The notes below the pieces were generated by a model. It worked only from the letters and a program-made list of their open reading frames with translations, did not search any database and was not told where the DNA came from. The position numbers and the translations under genes are program-made. A DNA stretch of 57,987 nt from a virus: the IMG/VR virus record IMGVR_UViG_3300043411_001582, positions 1 through 57,987 of that record. The stretch is one strand, 5' to 3'. Positions 1-8,385 of this stretch are shown here, one piece after another (within the stretch, counting starts at the first letter, position 1; every line of letters starts with the position of its first letter).

Positions 1-36
1 CTGTCGGAAATGCTTCAAAAAGTTGACGAAAACTGA
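1..36 (+). CDS. C-terminal end of an upstream gene (partial)
   Basis: Frame 1 is open from the first base to a TGA at 34-36 and would encode the last 11 residues of a gene that starts before the window. It is too short to identify. The 70 bases that follow contain no gene, only an A/T-rich stretch leading to the ribosome binding site of the next gene. Confidence 0.35.
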   Translation: MSEMLQKVDEN

Positions 37-106
37 AGAAAACAGTGTACTTCTGTGCAGTTTTGAGTTAAAATAAATCATCAAGGAATAATTTATAGGA
101 TTTCTG

Positions 107-442
107 ATGATTCATCTTACTTCAGTTAGGTTTCGTAATCAAAGTTTTTCTGTTCTGGTGCGAAGCCAGATAGATGGCAAAATGAAAATCGAATCTATAA
201 ATGGGTTTGATTTAAAGTGTGTGCCTAATCTGTTGGTTCAGAAGGCTGCGGCGAAATTAGCCAATCTTCTAGACTCCTACAATAATCCAAAACAACCTGA
301 AAATATCACCATTCAATATGGTTATGATGATCGGTTTGATATTAAACACCCAACTACTAAAAAGACCGCCCCAGACATTGAAGACGAATTCGATGCGAAA
401 TTTGAAGATTATTTTTCTACCCACCCTGATTTAAATTTCTGA
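107..442 (+). CDS. hypothetical protein, 111 aa
   Basis: I do not recognise this protein. It begins at an ATG with an AGGA ribosome binding site about six bases upstream. It is soluble-looking, without membrane segments, and ends in an acidic, aromatic-rich tail. It lies 6 bp upstream of the phosphoesterase gene on the same strand, so the two are probably co-transcribed. It could be a small phage accessory protein; the sequence gives no function. Confidence 0.7.
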   Translation: MIHLTSVRFRNQSFSVLVRSQIDGKMKIESINGFDLKCVPNLLVQKAAAKLANLLDSYNNPKQPENITIQYGYDDRFDIKHPTTKKTAPDIEDEFDAKFEDYFSTHPDLNF

Positions 443-448
443 TTATCT

Positions 449-988
449 ATGTCTAAAATCTTCTTCAGTTCAGATTTGCATCTGAGCCATACTAACATTA
501 TCAAGTATTGCAATCGGCCATGGGAAACGGCCGAAGCAATGAATGAGGCTCTGATTATAAATTGGAATCGAACCGTTGGACCGGACGATATCGTTTATCT
601 TCTTGGTGATGTTTTCTTCTGCCAAGCCCAGGCGGCTATGCACCTCCTGTCAAGACTTAATGGGAAGATCCGTCTGGTTCTCGGCAATCATGACAAAGTG
701 ATTCGGAATCATGTACCACTTCAAAAGATGTTTGATATGGTTCTTCCGGCACTCTATGGAGAAACCATTGACGGTATCCATGTAGTGATGTGTCACTATC
801 CAATGCTGTCTTGGGATCGATCTGGACGTGGAAGCTTTTGCCTGCATGGGCATGTTCACTCTAGTACCCCAAATGATGGAAAATACCGTCGATATGATGT
901 TGGTGTAGATGGCAACGGATATGCACCGGTATCATTTGAGCATATCAAATCTGTTCTTACTAAGATTGAACCGTCGGTTCATCACTAA
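449..988 (+). CDS. calcineurin-like metallophosphoesterase
   Basis: The 179-residue protein has the full metal-binding motif series of the calcineurin-like phosphoesterase family: DLH at residues 9-11, GD at 53-54, GNHD at 79-82, a lone His at 116 (CHYP) and GHVH at 134-137. These residues normally hold two divalent metals in a cytoplasmic phosphomono- or phosphodiesterase. Its length fits the small single-domain YfcE-like branch. The substrate cannot be read from sequence; cyclic nucleotides, nucleotides or phosphoproteins are possible. There is no clear ribosome binding site, so coupling to the gene 6 bp upstream is likely. Its 3' end overlaps the convergent minus-strand gene by 29 bp. Confidence 0.9.
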   Translation: MSKIFFSSDLHLSHTNIIKYCNRPWETAEAMNEALIINWNRTVGPDDIVYLLGDVFFCQAQAAMHLLSRLNGKIRLVLGNHDKVIRNHVPLQKMFDMVLPALYGETIDGIHVVMCHYPMLSWDRSGRGSFCLHGHVHSSTPNDGKYRRYDVGVDGNGYAPVSFEHIKSVLTKIEPSVHH

Positions 989-1220
989 CTTCTGGTTCTG
1001 GCGGTGTCGTGTCAACTACATTGCCATGATCATCTGTCACCTCAAAGGGGCAGGGTATCTTGAATGTAGACCCTTGTTTTGGTACGACCTTCCCATTTAA
1101 ATCATCAAAGGCTTTTAAGAGGTGTTTCATCTCCGGCTTTGTGAGGTTGTGTCTGCCTAAAAGTCGGATCACTCCACAAATAGTTTCTGTTGGTCTGAAA
1201 GTATGTAGTACGTATCGCAT
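960..1220 (-). CDS. hypothetical protein, 86 aa
   Basis: This minus-strand gene is supported by a good ribosome binding site (AAGGAA, about 6-7 bases before the ATG) and by a TATAAATA-like promoter on the same strand just upstream. The product is basic at its N terminus and ends in a Pro/Glu-rich acidic tail. I do not recognise a family. It overlaps the last 29 bp of the phosphoesterase gene tail to tail. A competing plus-strand frame (909-1100) lacks start signals and has an unlikely composition. Confidence 0.65.
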   Translation of the reverse strand: MRYVLHTFRPTETICGVIRLLGRHNLTKPEMKHLLKAFDDLNGKVVPKQGSTFKIPCPFEVTDDHGNVVDTTPPEPEVSDEPTVQS

Positions 1221-1240
1221 GGTTTAGTTCCTTAAGTTAG

Positions 1241-1260
1241 TCTATTTATCCATAAATAGA
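1241..1260. promoter_or_regulatory. back-to-back late promoter pair
   Basis: The sequence TCTATTTATCCATAAATAGA is a perfect inverted repeat of 9 bp with a 2-bp centre. Each arm, read outward, is a T4-type late -10 element (ATAAATAGA). One fires toward gp13 at 1290, the other toward the minus-strand gene ending at 960. The position upstream of both ribosome binding sites supports divergent late transcription. Confidence 0.65.
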
Positions 1261-1289
1261 CGCATCGCCTTTTGACTTTAGGATACTGA

Positions 1290-3167
1290 ATGAGCACCAA
1301 CGATATTAGCGCTAAATCAACTCATACGCTTTGGGTTGAGTCTAGATTATTTCAACTAGATATTTCTAGACCTACACCTACGACTATTGCTTTAACAATC
1401 ACTAGACCTACATCAACGACTATAGTTGATGGGGCTATAATCCTGTTAAATGATCGGCCTATTTCTGGAAATAATTTCCCAGTAGATGGAACACAATATA
1501 TATCTTCGGCCGATTTTGCAGCTCCTGCCGATTTGTTATATGGACCACAGGGTGCACATGTCGTAGCATATTACTCGGAAATTTTAGGTATTCCTTGGCC
1601 AGTAGGTGTAGATGACCTTTCTACCGGATTAACATCCTTCACGATCACGATTGCCAATACTTTACCAAATGTATTGTATTATGCCTCTGTACACCCTAGT
1701 ACTAATATTCTTCAGTACTATCCAATTGGAGTGCAATCTTATCCTTTAGAAGCTTCAAGAATCGAGAAAGATTCTTCTACTTATACTGGGAACATCCCAT
1801 CACTGTCTGAAGCACCACTTGCACCTACAGTTGGATTAGTTTATCACGATCAACAATTAAATCTTGTTCAGTACTGGACAGGCACTCAGTGGATACCTAC
1901 AAGATCAGATGCTATTCTTACTGGACCAGTTAATCCAGGTATTGCCGGACACTCTTATATTCTTTCAGGTGGAGTATTAAAAACGTTCGACGGGGTTAAA
2001 TGGGTTTCGGCAGATCCATTGAATTTCCAATTTAGAGTTGGGGCTGGTTGGGTTCCATTTGTTAAAGTTTCTGCTGTAGTTAAACTTCCGGCCGTCCCAG
2101 TTGTAGGAGAATTAGTTTGGGATTATACAACAATGCGTGCCCAATATTGGGACGGCACTACTTGGGTATATCCAAATTCTACAAATTGTTTATTCAACAC
2201 CGGCACTGGTATAATTCCTGCAGCGGTATTGCCTCTATCCATAGAATCTTCTGAACTTCCAACACCAGTTCTTGGACAACTATTCTACAACACTACTTCT
2301 AAAGTTTTGAACGTTTGGACTGGGACAATCTGGAGACAGGCTAATACCGATCAACAGGGAACAGTTTCTACCGATAAGATTTCTATTGGTACTGATGGAT
2401 CATATGACGAACGTGTTCGTTTGATCAATATTTTAAAAGGGCAACTAGGTTGGCCACAGACATGTGTGGAATTAAAAGAAGAACAATTTAATATTGCCAT
2501 TGACAATGCTTTAGATAATTATAGGATTTGGAGTGCAGGTGCCTACACGACAAATTATGTAATGTTTCCATTAGTGTCTGATCAGCAAACTTATTATTTG
2601 AATAGTGCAGTCGATAAAACTGATCGAATTGTAGATGTTACTAAAATTCATAGATTGAATGTTCTTGGGATTCAAGCAGTAGCAGGTAATGATGCAATCT
2701 GGTCGTCTGGTATTCTGACCTCATATTATTCTGCTGTGACAGTCGATATATTATCTATGCACCTGATCAGTTCATTGTCTGAAGAATTTCAACGTTTGTT
2801 TGCTGGTGACCTAACATTTAATTGGAATGAAGCAAGGCGCGAATTGTTTATTACAAGAAAGATTTCTAGACCAGAAAAAGTGATTATTGAATGCATGATG
2901 GAGAAGACTGAACAAGAGATTCTTCTCGACAGATGGGCTAAACAATTTATACAGAATTGGGCCGCAAGTGAAGCCAAATATCAGCTCGGAATGATACGTA
3001 GTAAGTACTCGTCTGGAACGCCTGGAGCGGCTGGTTCAATCACGTTGAATGGCGAAATGTTGATTGCTGAAGCAAGGCAAGATCAGGCTGAACTAAAACA
3101 AAGTTGTCTTGATTATGAGTTTGGTGGTATGGTAGGAAATGGCAATTGCTCATTTTTGTTTGCCTGA
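1290..3167 (+). CDS. 13: neck protein gp13-like, with N-terminal repeat extension
   Basis: The C-terminal half (from about residue 370) resembles T4 gp13, a neck protein that joins the packaged head to the tail. An opening helix block (LINILKGQLGWP...VELKEEQF) matches the T4 start, and the end (WAKQFIQNWAASEAKYQLG... LNGEMLIAEARQDQAELKQ) matches the T4 C terminus in pattern. At 625 aa it is about twice the usual length. The extra N-terminal part is beta-rich and carries about four modules ending in W/F-x-G-x-x-W (for example YWTGTQW, YWDGTTW, VWTGTIW), as seen in tail fibres. The start has a TTTAGGA ribosome binding site and a late promoter at 1252-1259. In T4, gp14 would follow directly; here 3.3 kb of accessory genes intervene. 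Confidence 0.8.
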   Translation: MSTNDISAKSTHTLWVESRLFQLDISRPTPTTIALTITRPTSTTIVDGAIILLNDRPISGNNFPVDGTQYISSADFAAPADLLYGPQGAHVVAYYSEILGIPWPVGVDDLSTGLTSFTITIANTLPNVLYYASVHPSTNILQYYPIGVQSYPLEASRIEKDSSTYTGNIPSLSEAPLAPTVGLVYHDQQLNLVQYWTGTQWIPTRSDAILTGPVNPGIAGHSYILSGGVLKTFDGVKWVSADPLNFQFRVGAGWVPFVKVSAVVKLPAVPVVGELVWDYTTMRAQYWDGTTWVYPNSTNCLFNTGTGIIPAAVLPLSIESSELPTPVLGQLFYNTTSKVLNVWTGTIWRQANTDQQGTVSTDKISIGTDGSYDERVRLINILKGQLGWPQTCVELKEEQFNIAIDNALDNYRIWSAGAYTTNYVMFPLVSDQQTYYLNSAVDKTDRIVDVTKIHRLNVLGIQAVAGNDAIWSSGILTSYYSAVTVDILSMHLISSLSEEFQRLFAGDLTFNWNEARRELFITRKISRPEKVIIECMMEKTEQEILLDRWAKQFIQNWAASEAKYQLGMIRSKYSSGTPGAAGSITLNGEMLIAEARQDQAELKQSCLDYEFGGMVGNGNCSFLFA

Positions 3168-3211
3168 CTGAACAGTTTATTCAAATACTTCAAAACAATT
3201 CATACAGAAAC

Positions 3212-3219
3212 TATAAATA
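3212..3219 (+). promoter_or_regulatory. late promoter TATAAATA
   Basis: This is a perfect match to the T4 late -10 element, 25 bp before the endonuclease ATG. Transcripts would start around 3224-3226, inside the left arm of the hairpin at 3219-3238. A second, shorter TATAAAT lies at 3224-3230. Confidence 0.7.
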
Positions 3220-3238
3220 CTCCTATAAATCTAGGAGT
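3219..3238 (+). promoter_or_regulatory. hairpin hiding the endonuclease ribosome binding site
   Basis: ACTCCTA (3219-3225) pairs perfectly with TAGGAGT (3232-3238) across a 6-nt loop. The right arm contains the AGGAG ribosome binding site of the gene at 3244. Read-through transcripts would be poorly translated, while transcripts from the late promoter at 3212 lack most of the left arm. Confidence 0.65.
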
Positions 3239-3243
3239 ATGAG

Positions 3244-4797
3244 ATGGCATCTGTAGTTGAATTATTATTGAAAGCGAAAGATAAAATCGACAATGATCAA
3301 TTTTATTTAATAAAAGAAGCCTTCAAACTAAATCCTGTGGCGGCGTCAAGATCTTTTAAACATCATTTTAAAGATCTTTATCAAAGTCTCCCACAGTATA
3401 AATCACCTCCAGAAACTATCTTCAGATATCTTCATCCTGAAAGATGTCAAAGATTAACTTGTCATTGTGGGAAGGCTTTAAAATTCCACAATCCGCAAAG
3501 AGGATATGGAAAATTTTGTTCTACTAAGTGTTCTGCCATAAGTGAAGAAGTTAGACAAGGTTGTATTGAAACCGTCTTATCCCGATACGGAGTAGCACAC
3601 GTGAATCGAGTTAAATCAATAAAAGAAAAAACTGAAAAAACAAATTTAGAAAAATATGGGAATAAATGTTCGGCACAATCGAAAGAAATCTCTGAATTAA
3701 GAAATAAGATCTTAATTCAGAATAGAGAAGTCATTTCATTTAAACGAAAAGAAACTAATTTATCTAGATTTGGAATAGAAATCCCATTACAGCGTGAAGA
3801 AATAAAATCGAAGACACATAAAATTAATAAAGCTTTATTCAAAGAACGTCGAGATAAATCTTTATCTAAGATGCCTGATCTTGAATTTGTTTCTGGGGAC
3901 CCAGGTGAAGAAATCATGGTAAGACATACTTGTGGTCACGAATTCAGTATTGGGCCCTTTATCTCAGAAAAGTCTATTGAAAATAGAGGCTTAAGACTTT
4001 GTCCGCAATGTCACCCAAGAACTTCTAAGCCTGAAGCTATACTGGTGGAACATCTTAAAAAGAATAGTGTTTCATTTGAACTTCATAATAGAGATCTGAT
4101 AAAACCATATGAATTAGACATCGTATTCCCTGAAAAGAAATTAGCTATTGAAGTGAATGGGATTTATTGGCATCAAGAAAGTTCAAGAGCTTTACCGCTT
4201 TTAACAAAATTTGAAATGGCGGAAGCCGTTGGATATCGAGTACTCCATTTTTGGGATTTTGAAATAATCGATAAAGAAGAAATTGTTCAAAAACTTATTT
4301 TTTCAAATCTTGGATTATCACCAAAGTGTTCTGTTTTAGATTGTGAATTTAAAGAAATTAGCACAAAAGAAGCAAAATCTTTTTTAGAGAAAAATCATCT
4401 TCAAGGATATGTGAAAGGGGCAGCTCGATTTGGTTTGACTTATAAAGGTGAATTAAAAGCCTGCGCAGTTTTTACAAAATCTAAAATTGACAAAGGAATT
4501 TATGTGCTTTCGCGATTTGCATCTGATGGAACTACTATTGAAGGTGGATTAAGTAGAATAGCTTCAGAATTCAAGATTAAATTTAAAGATATAAAATTAG
4601 TATCTTATGTAGATCTTCGTTATACAAATGTTGATGAGTATCTTGAAAATGGATGGATCCTTGAAGGGCAAACAGCGCCACTCCAATTTTGGTATTACAC
4701 AAAATTAAAAAGGATTCTTTCTAAAGAAATATCTTTAGAAAAAACAAACATCTTTAAAGCAATAGATTGTGGTTCTCTAGTATTTGTTCATAAATAG
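3244..4797 (+). CDS. free-standing EDxHD (Vsr-like) homing endonuclease
   Basis: The 517-residue protein has an N-terminal helical part, a zinc-ribbon-like cluster (CHCGK near residue 74, then CSTKC near 95), repeated 'SRYGV/EKYG' segments, a second Cys pair (CGHEF ... CPQC near 230-255), and a nuclease core ELDIVFPEKKLAIEVNGIYWH near residues 290-310. That E-D-x-H pattern is the signature of EDxHD homing endonucleases, which are related to Vsr mismatch endonucleases. The C-terminal 150 residues are shared with the endonucleases ending at 18301 and starting at 19073. It sits between gp13 and gp14 with no sign of a host intron. Its stop codon lies within the late promoter for the next gene. 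Confidence 0.8.
   Translation: MASVVELLLKAKDKIDNDQFYLIKEAFKLNPVAASRSFKHHFKDLYQSLPQYKSPPETIFRYLHPERCQRLTCHCGKALKFHNPQRGYGKFCSTKCSAISEEVRQGCIETVLSRYGVAHVNRVKSIKEKTEKTNLEKYGNKCSAQSKEISELRNKILIQNREVISFKRKETNLSRFGIEIPLQREEIKSKTHKINKALFKERRDKSLSKMPDLEFVSGDPGEEIMVRHTCGHEFSIGPFISEKSIENRGLRLCPQCHPRTSKPEAILVEHLKKNSVSFELHNRDLIKPYELDIVFPEKKLAIEVNGIYWHQESSRALPLLTKFEMAEAVGYRVLHFWDFEIIDKEEIVQKLIFSNLGLSPKCSVLDCEFKEISTKEAKSFLEKNHLQGYVKGAARFGLTYKGELKACAVFTKSKIDKGIYVLSRFASDGTTIEGGLSRIASEFKIKFKDIKLVSYVDLRYTNVDEYLENGWILEGQTAPLQFWYYTKLKRILSKEISLEKTNIFKAIDCGSLVFVHK
4789..4796 (+). promoter_or_regulatory. late promoter CATAAATA
   Basis: The element overlaps the TAG stop of the homing endonuclease and lies 23 bp before the LRR gene start. 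The endonuclease gene thus carries the promoter for its downstream neighbour. Confidence 0.55.
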
Positions 4798-4819
4798 ATT
4801 GTTTAATCCTTACGCAATC

Positions 4820-5365
4820 ATGAAACTAAAAGAATTATTTGAATCTTCAGAAAAATCTATTCTTTCTGAGTATGGTGGACAACCAGAACATAACGTTTTA
4901 GGTTTTGATTGCAGTGATAAAGGCATGACATCTCTTGAGGGTGCGTCAAAATCATATTCATCGGGATTTTATTGTTTTAGCAATCATTTGAAATCTTTAA
5001 AAGGTGCTCCAGAAAAGGTAAATGGTACTTTTGATTGTTGTGATAATCAGATCGATTCTTTAGAATTTGCTCCTTCTTATATTAAAAATGATTTCTACTG
5101 TATAGACAATCAACTTACTAACCTCCATAATATTCATAAGATCATTAAGCACGTTGGTGGTGAAATTCATTTCACCAGCAATCCAATTGTTTCACATGTA
5201 CTTGGTCTCCTTTTGATCGAAGGTGTAACTTATGTTAATCTTGGTGCAAGTGGACCTAAGGGTCTGGTACAAAAAATTATCAACAAGCACTTAGATGAAA
5301 GAGACGTCTTTGCTTGTCAAGAAGAACTGATAGATGCTGGTTTAGAGGAGTTTGCACAATTATGA
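4820..5365 (+). CDS. LRR paralogue 1 with capsid-targeting-like leader
   Basis: The product has 181 aa. The leader MKLKELFE ends in L-F-E, matching the (L/I)xE head-protease site. Three 21-residue LRR units of the type F-x-C-x-x-N-x-L-x-S-L-x-x-A-P follow, then the family capping unit (LTNLHNIHK) and the conserved C-terminal region (SHVLGLLLIEG ... INKHL ... FACQEELIDAG ... FAQL). I place the start at ATG 4820 because it begins the family leader; there is no ribosome binding site, which is unusual. The gene overlaps the next LRR gene by ATGA. Its function is unknown; LRRs usually bind proteins. Confidence 0.85.
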   Translation: MKLKELFESSEKSILSEYGGQPEHNVLGFDCSDKGMTSLEGASKSYSSGFYCFSNHLKSLKGAPEKVNGTFDCCDNQIDSLEFAPSYIKNDFYCIDNQLTNLHNIHKIIKHVGGEIHFTSNPIVSHVLGLLLIEGVTYVNLGASGPKGLVQKIINKHLDERDVFACQEELIDAGLEEFAQL

Positions 5366-5955
5366 AAGTACATGAATTATTTGAAGCAAAAGAAAGAAGC
5401 ATTCTTTCTGTAATGGGCAAGCAACCAGAACACGTTGATGGTGATTTCTATTGTTCTGACAATAAGCTTACTTCTCTAGAAGGTGCTCCATCTTCAGTAG
5501 GTGGCAACTTCTCATGTTCTGACAATAAGCTCAAAAATTTAATAGGCGGACCTAAACGTGTAGATGGTGATTTCTTTTGTGGCCGCAATGAATTAGAATC
5601 ATTAGAAGGATCGCCAGAAACTGTAGGGATAGATTTCTATTGTCAGGCTAACAAGTTAAAGTCGTTAGTTGGTATTACAAAAAAAGTAAAAGATTTATGT
5701 GTTAATGGGAACCAATTGACAAACTTACATAACATTCATAAAATGGTTGATATTGATGGAGCTGCAGATTTTCTTGCAAATCCAATAACATCACATGTTC
5801 TCGGTTTATTGATGATGCCAAAATTAGAAGAGGTTTATCTTGATAATGTTAAAGTTCTTAGGATCATTAACAAGCACATTAAAGGAGACAAAGACATCTT
5901 TGCTTGTCAAGAAGAATTAATCGAGGCTGGTCTAGATGACTATGCACAACTATGA
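5362..5955 (+). CDS. LRR paralogue 2 with capsid-targeting-like leader
   Basis: The 197-aa product begins MKVHELFE and then the family segment ERSILSVMGKQPEH. Four LRR units and the LTNLHNIHK cap follow, with a slightly divergent C-terminal region (LLMMPKLEEVYLDN). The start ATG lies within the stop of paralogue 1 (ATGA) and the stop overlaps the start of the kinase-like gene in the same way, so translation of the three genes is probably coupled. The junction bases around both overlaps are almost identical (CAATTATGAAAGTACATG in one). Confidence 0.88.
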   Translation: MKVHELFEAKERSILSVMGKQPEHVDGDFYCSDNKLTSLEGAPSSVGGNFSCSDNKLKNLIGGPKRVDGDFFCGRNELESLEGSPETVGIDFYCQANKLKSLVGITKKVKDLCVNGNQLTNLHNIHKMVDIDGAADFLANPITSHVLGLLMMPKLEEVYLDNVKVLRIINKHIKGDKDIFACQEELIEAGLDDYAQL

Positions 5956-6518
5956 AAGTACATGAATTATTTGAAGAATCAAAGCCAGATTATTTTAATC
6001 GGCTAGAACAAGAACTAAAAATTAAACGTATTGGTAAAGGTGCTTTTGCCAGAGTCTTTCAGCATCCAACAGAACCTAATATTGCCGTCAAGGTCTTTAC
6101 TGATGAAGATCGTGCATTTAGACACTACTTAAAATTTTGTCAAGCTCATCCTGACAATAAATACTTACCTAAGATTTATAGTGTGGTGAAGCATCGCCAC
6201 AACCCCGCAAAGAAAGACAAAGACTTATCGATAGATGAAATAGTAGATTGGAAATACTCTATTGCCTTTATGGAGAAGTTAAAGCCTGTTACTAAAGAAA
6301 AACTCGTGAAGTTTGTATCAACTTTTGGAATTTATAATAAAGAGTTTGCTGATCTTACTGCAGGTGAATGGAGAATTTTTGCTTATAGGCAAGACGAAGA
6401 TCCAGATCTTGCAGAATTTGCCAAGTACTTGCTTAAAACAAGTTATATGCCAGATCTTCATACACAAAATGTAATGCTACGCGGTAATCAAATTGTTTTC
6501 ATAGACCCTATATCCTAA
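5952..6518 (+). CDS. kinase-like protein with the same leader as the LRR family
   Basis: The first eight residues, MKVHELFE, are identical to the leader of several LRR paralogues, yet the rest is unrelated to them. It looks like a small kinase: a Gly loop GKGAFARV (residues 28-35), AVKVF with the candidate ATP lysine at 47, a catalytic-loop-like PDLHTQNV (Asp168, His170, Asn173), and IDP in place of DFG (Asp185). At 188 aa it is far shorter than a full protein kinase and ends just after the metal-binding Asp. The D-x-H-x-x-N order resembles APH or HipA-like kinases. By analogy with T4 Alt it may be a packaged and injected enzyme; that is inference. It overlaps the preceding gene by ATGA. Confidence 0.65.
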   Translation: MKVHELFEESKPDYFNRLEQELKIKRIGKGAFARVFQHPTEPNIAVKVFTDEDRAFRHYLKFCQAHPDNKYLPKIYSVVKHRHNPAKKDKDLSIDEIVDWKYSIAFMEKLKPVTKEKLVKFVSTFGIYNKEFADLTAGEWRIFAYRQDEDPDLAEFAKYLLKTSYMPDLHTQNVMLRGNQIVFIDPIS

Positions 6519-6519
6519 A

Positions 6520-8385
6520 ATGCCAAACCTTACTACTTGCCCAGATGCAGCAGGTTCATTTAACAATCCAAATGATCCTACAGGCGGAATTACACCACCG
6601 CCTAAAGCTCCATTAAATCCTTACGTTGCACCTGACCTGTGTGTAGGTGATTGGTCACTTACAAATAATACAAGCACCACCGAAGAAAATCTTTATCAAG
6701 AAAGCTTAGCAGCCGAGAATCTGAATATTTCAGGTGCAGAGGTAAATGTGTTCAAGCTTTTAGGTATTCACGAACAAGGCAAATTATTAGATCTGACCGG
6801 TGCTGGTCAGGCTTTAGGCTCTGGTACACCGGCATTAGCCTTTGACGCTTTAGCCAGCGCTTGGGTTTCTACTGAGACAGGTGCAGCAGTTACTCAATCG
6901 GCATATCTTGGATATGACTTTGGTATTAGAAAAACATCTTTCGGCCAGCCTGAAGTTGCACCGGATGCTAATAATACCATGCATATTACTTCTCTTAGAA
7001 TTCAACAGGGAGCTATCGCCACTACGCGCGCTCTTCAAGTTAGAGTAGATCGAAGCAATGGCGGATACAAAATTGATCCATTAAAGATTCAGTTTTCTGG
7101 ATCAGGTACAGGTGGCTTAGGGTCGTTTGTTGCAGGTCCGTCTCCTAAGCCAGGTACCTTTATGGTGACTGCTACATCTTCGACGGTATTCACAGTAATG
7201 TTTACCAGCGCAGCCGGAACCTCTGTTATTGGGATTGCTAATGTTGGGCAGCGATTTAATTCGCCATTAGGTTCATTTACTATTTCTCCTGGTCTTGCAC
7301 CCTTTGCACCTGGTGATATGTTCTCTGCTCCAGTAGAGCTTGAATGGTTTAGAGTTGATGTTGTTAACTTACCAAATGTCCCAACAGCGGCTTTGATCAG
7401 GATTAAACAATCCTCAGCAAGTCGGTATTGGAGATTAGTTCCACTTAGCTTTGCCGGCGTTCTGTCTAATGATTCATGGGTTGTAGAAAAATTAGAGTTA
7501 TTCGACTTCCAACAAACCAGACTTGATGATATTCAGGATACTCTGTATCTTGAGAATCGCGATCGTGACTATGCAAAAGCCTCAATTCATATAAAAGCGG
7601 CATATCAACCTTTTGATGCTACTAGTGATCTTTCTAAATTTGGATTTCAGATCGCCGATATCTTTACCTTTACGGCTAGCTTTGCCACTATAGTTAAAGC
7701 CCTTGGACGTCCAATAGTTGTCGGAGATATTCTAGAGCTTCCAAGTGAAATGCAGTATGATCATAATCTAAGACCAGTTAGAAAGTTCTTAGAAGTGTCT
7801 GATGTAAGCTGGAGTTCTGAAGGGTATACCGCGACATGGAAACCAATTCTTTATAAATTCCAAGCGCAACAATTAATTCCGTCTCAAGAGAATCGTGACA
7901 TTATTGGCACTGCCGATACTCAGAAATACTTGATTGAAGATGGTAAGTTCTTTGAAGGCATTGAGCAAATTCAAACTGCACCGCTAACTGCATCAGAAGC
8001 AAATAAAGCCGATGCTGAAAAAGCCGTTCCAGAAAAAGGAACCAACGTTCGTGAATTAGCTTCTGGCACAAATATTAATGGTGCACCAGGATCATATGAC
8101 GGTCGGCAGTATTTTGTGGAAGATGGACTTCCACCTGATGGAGCACCTTATACTACTGGCTTTAAATTGCCAGATGTTGGAACTGCAACTGACGGTCAGT
8201 TCTTTAGATTAGAGTATGATCCAGCTCTTAATATTGCTGCTAGATTATATAAGTTTAGTGCAATTAAAAACAAGTTTATATTCGTAGAGAGCGACCGTTC
8301 CTCCAAGACTAGTTCTCATAGACCTTCTCAATTAGAAGTCTTAAATAGGACTCAAAACATGTCTCTAACTTCTAAGGTCGTTTAA
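6520..8385 (+). CDS. 14: neck protein gp14-like
   Basis: The product has 621 aa. The part from about residue 350 (KFGFQIADIFTFTAS ... PIVVGDILELPSEM ... WSSEGYTATWKP) follows the pattern of T4 gp14, a neck protein in the head-tail connector. It is more than twice the T4 length. The N-terminal half includes a discoidin-like beta region and, near residues 191-270, a module (TVFTVMFTS ... SFTISPGLAPFAPGDMF) that also occurs twice in the sheath protein. The start lies 1 bp after the kinase-like stop and the stop overlaps the gp15 ATG by 1 bp. Position directly before gp15 supports the call. Confidence 0.72.
   Translation: MPNLTTCPDAAGSFNNPNDPTGGITPPPKAPLNPYVAPDLCVGDWSLTNNTSTTEENLYQESLAAENLNISGAEVNVFKLLGIHEQGKLLDLTGAGQALGSGTPALAFDALASAWVSTETGAAVTQSAYLGYDFGIRKTSFGQPEVAPDANNTMHITSLRIQQGAIATTRALQVRVDRSNGGYKIDPLKIQFSGSGTGGLGSFVAGPSPKPGTFMVTATSSTVFTVMFTSAAGTSVIGIANVGQRFNSPLGSFTISPGLAPFAPGDMFSAPVELEWFRVDVVNLPNVPTAALIRIKQSSASRYWRLVPLSFAGVLSNDSWVVEKLELFDFQQTRLDDIQDTLYLENRDRDYAKASIHIKAAYQPFDATSDLSKFGFQIADIFTFTASFATIVKALGRPIVVGDILELPSEMQYDHNLRPVRKFLEVSDVSWSSEGYTATWKPILYKFQAQQLIPSQENRDIIGTADTQKYLIEDGKFFEGIEQIQTAPLTASEANKADAEKAVPEKGTNVRELASGTNINGAPGSYDGRQYFVEDGLPPDGAPYTTGFKLPDVGTATDGQFFRLEYDPALNIAARLYKFSAIKNKFIFVESDRSSKTSSHRPSQLEVLNRTQNMSLTSKVV

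Noticed and set aside
909-1100. Plus-strand frame overlapping the end of the phosphoesterase
   Set aside because: The opposite-strand gene at 960-1220 has a good ribosome binding site and promoter; this frame has neither and an odd Trp/Cys-rich composition.
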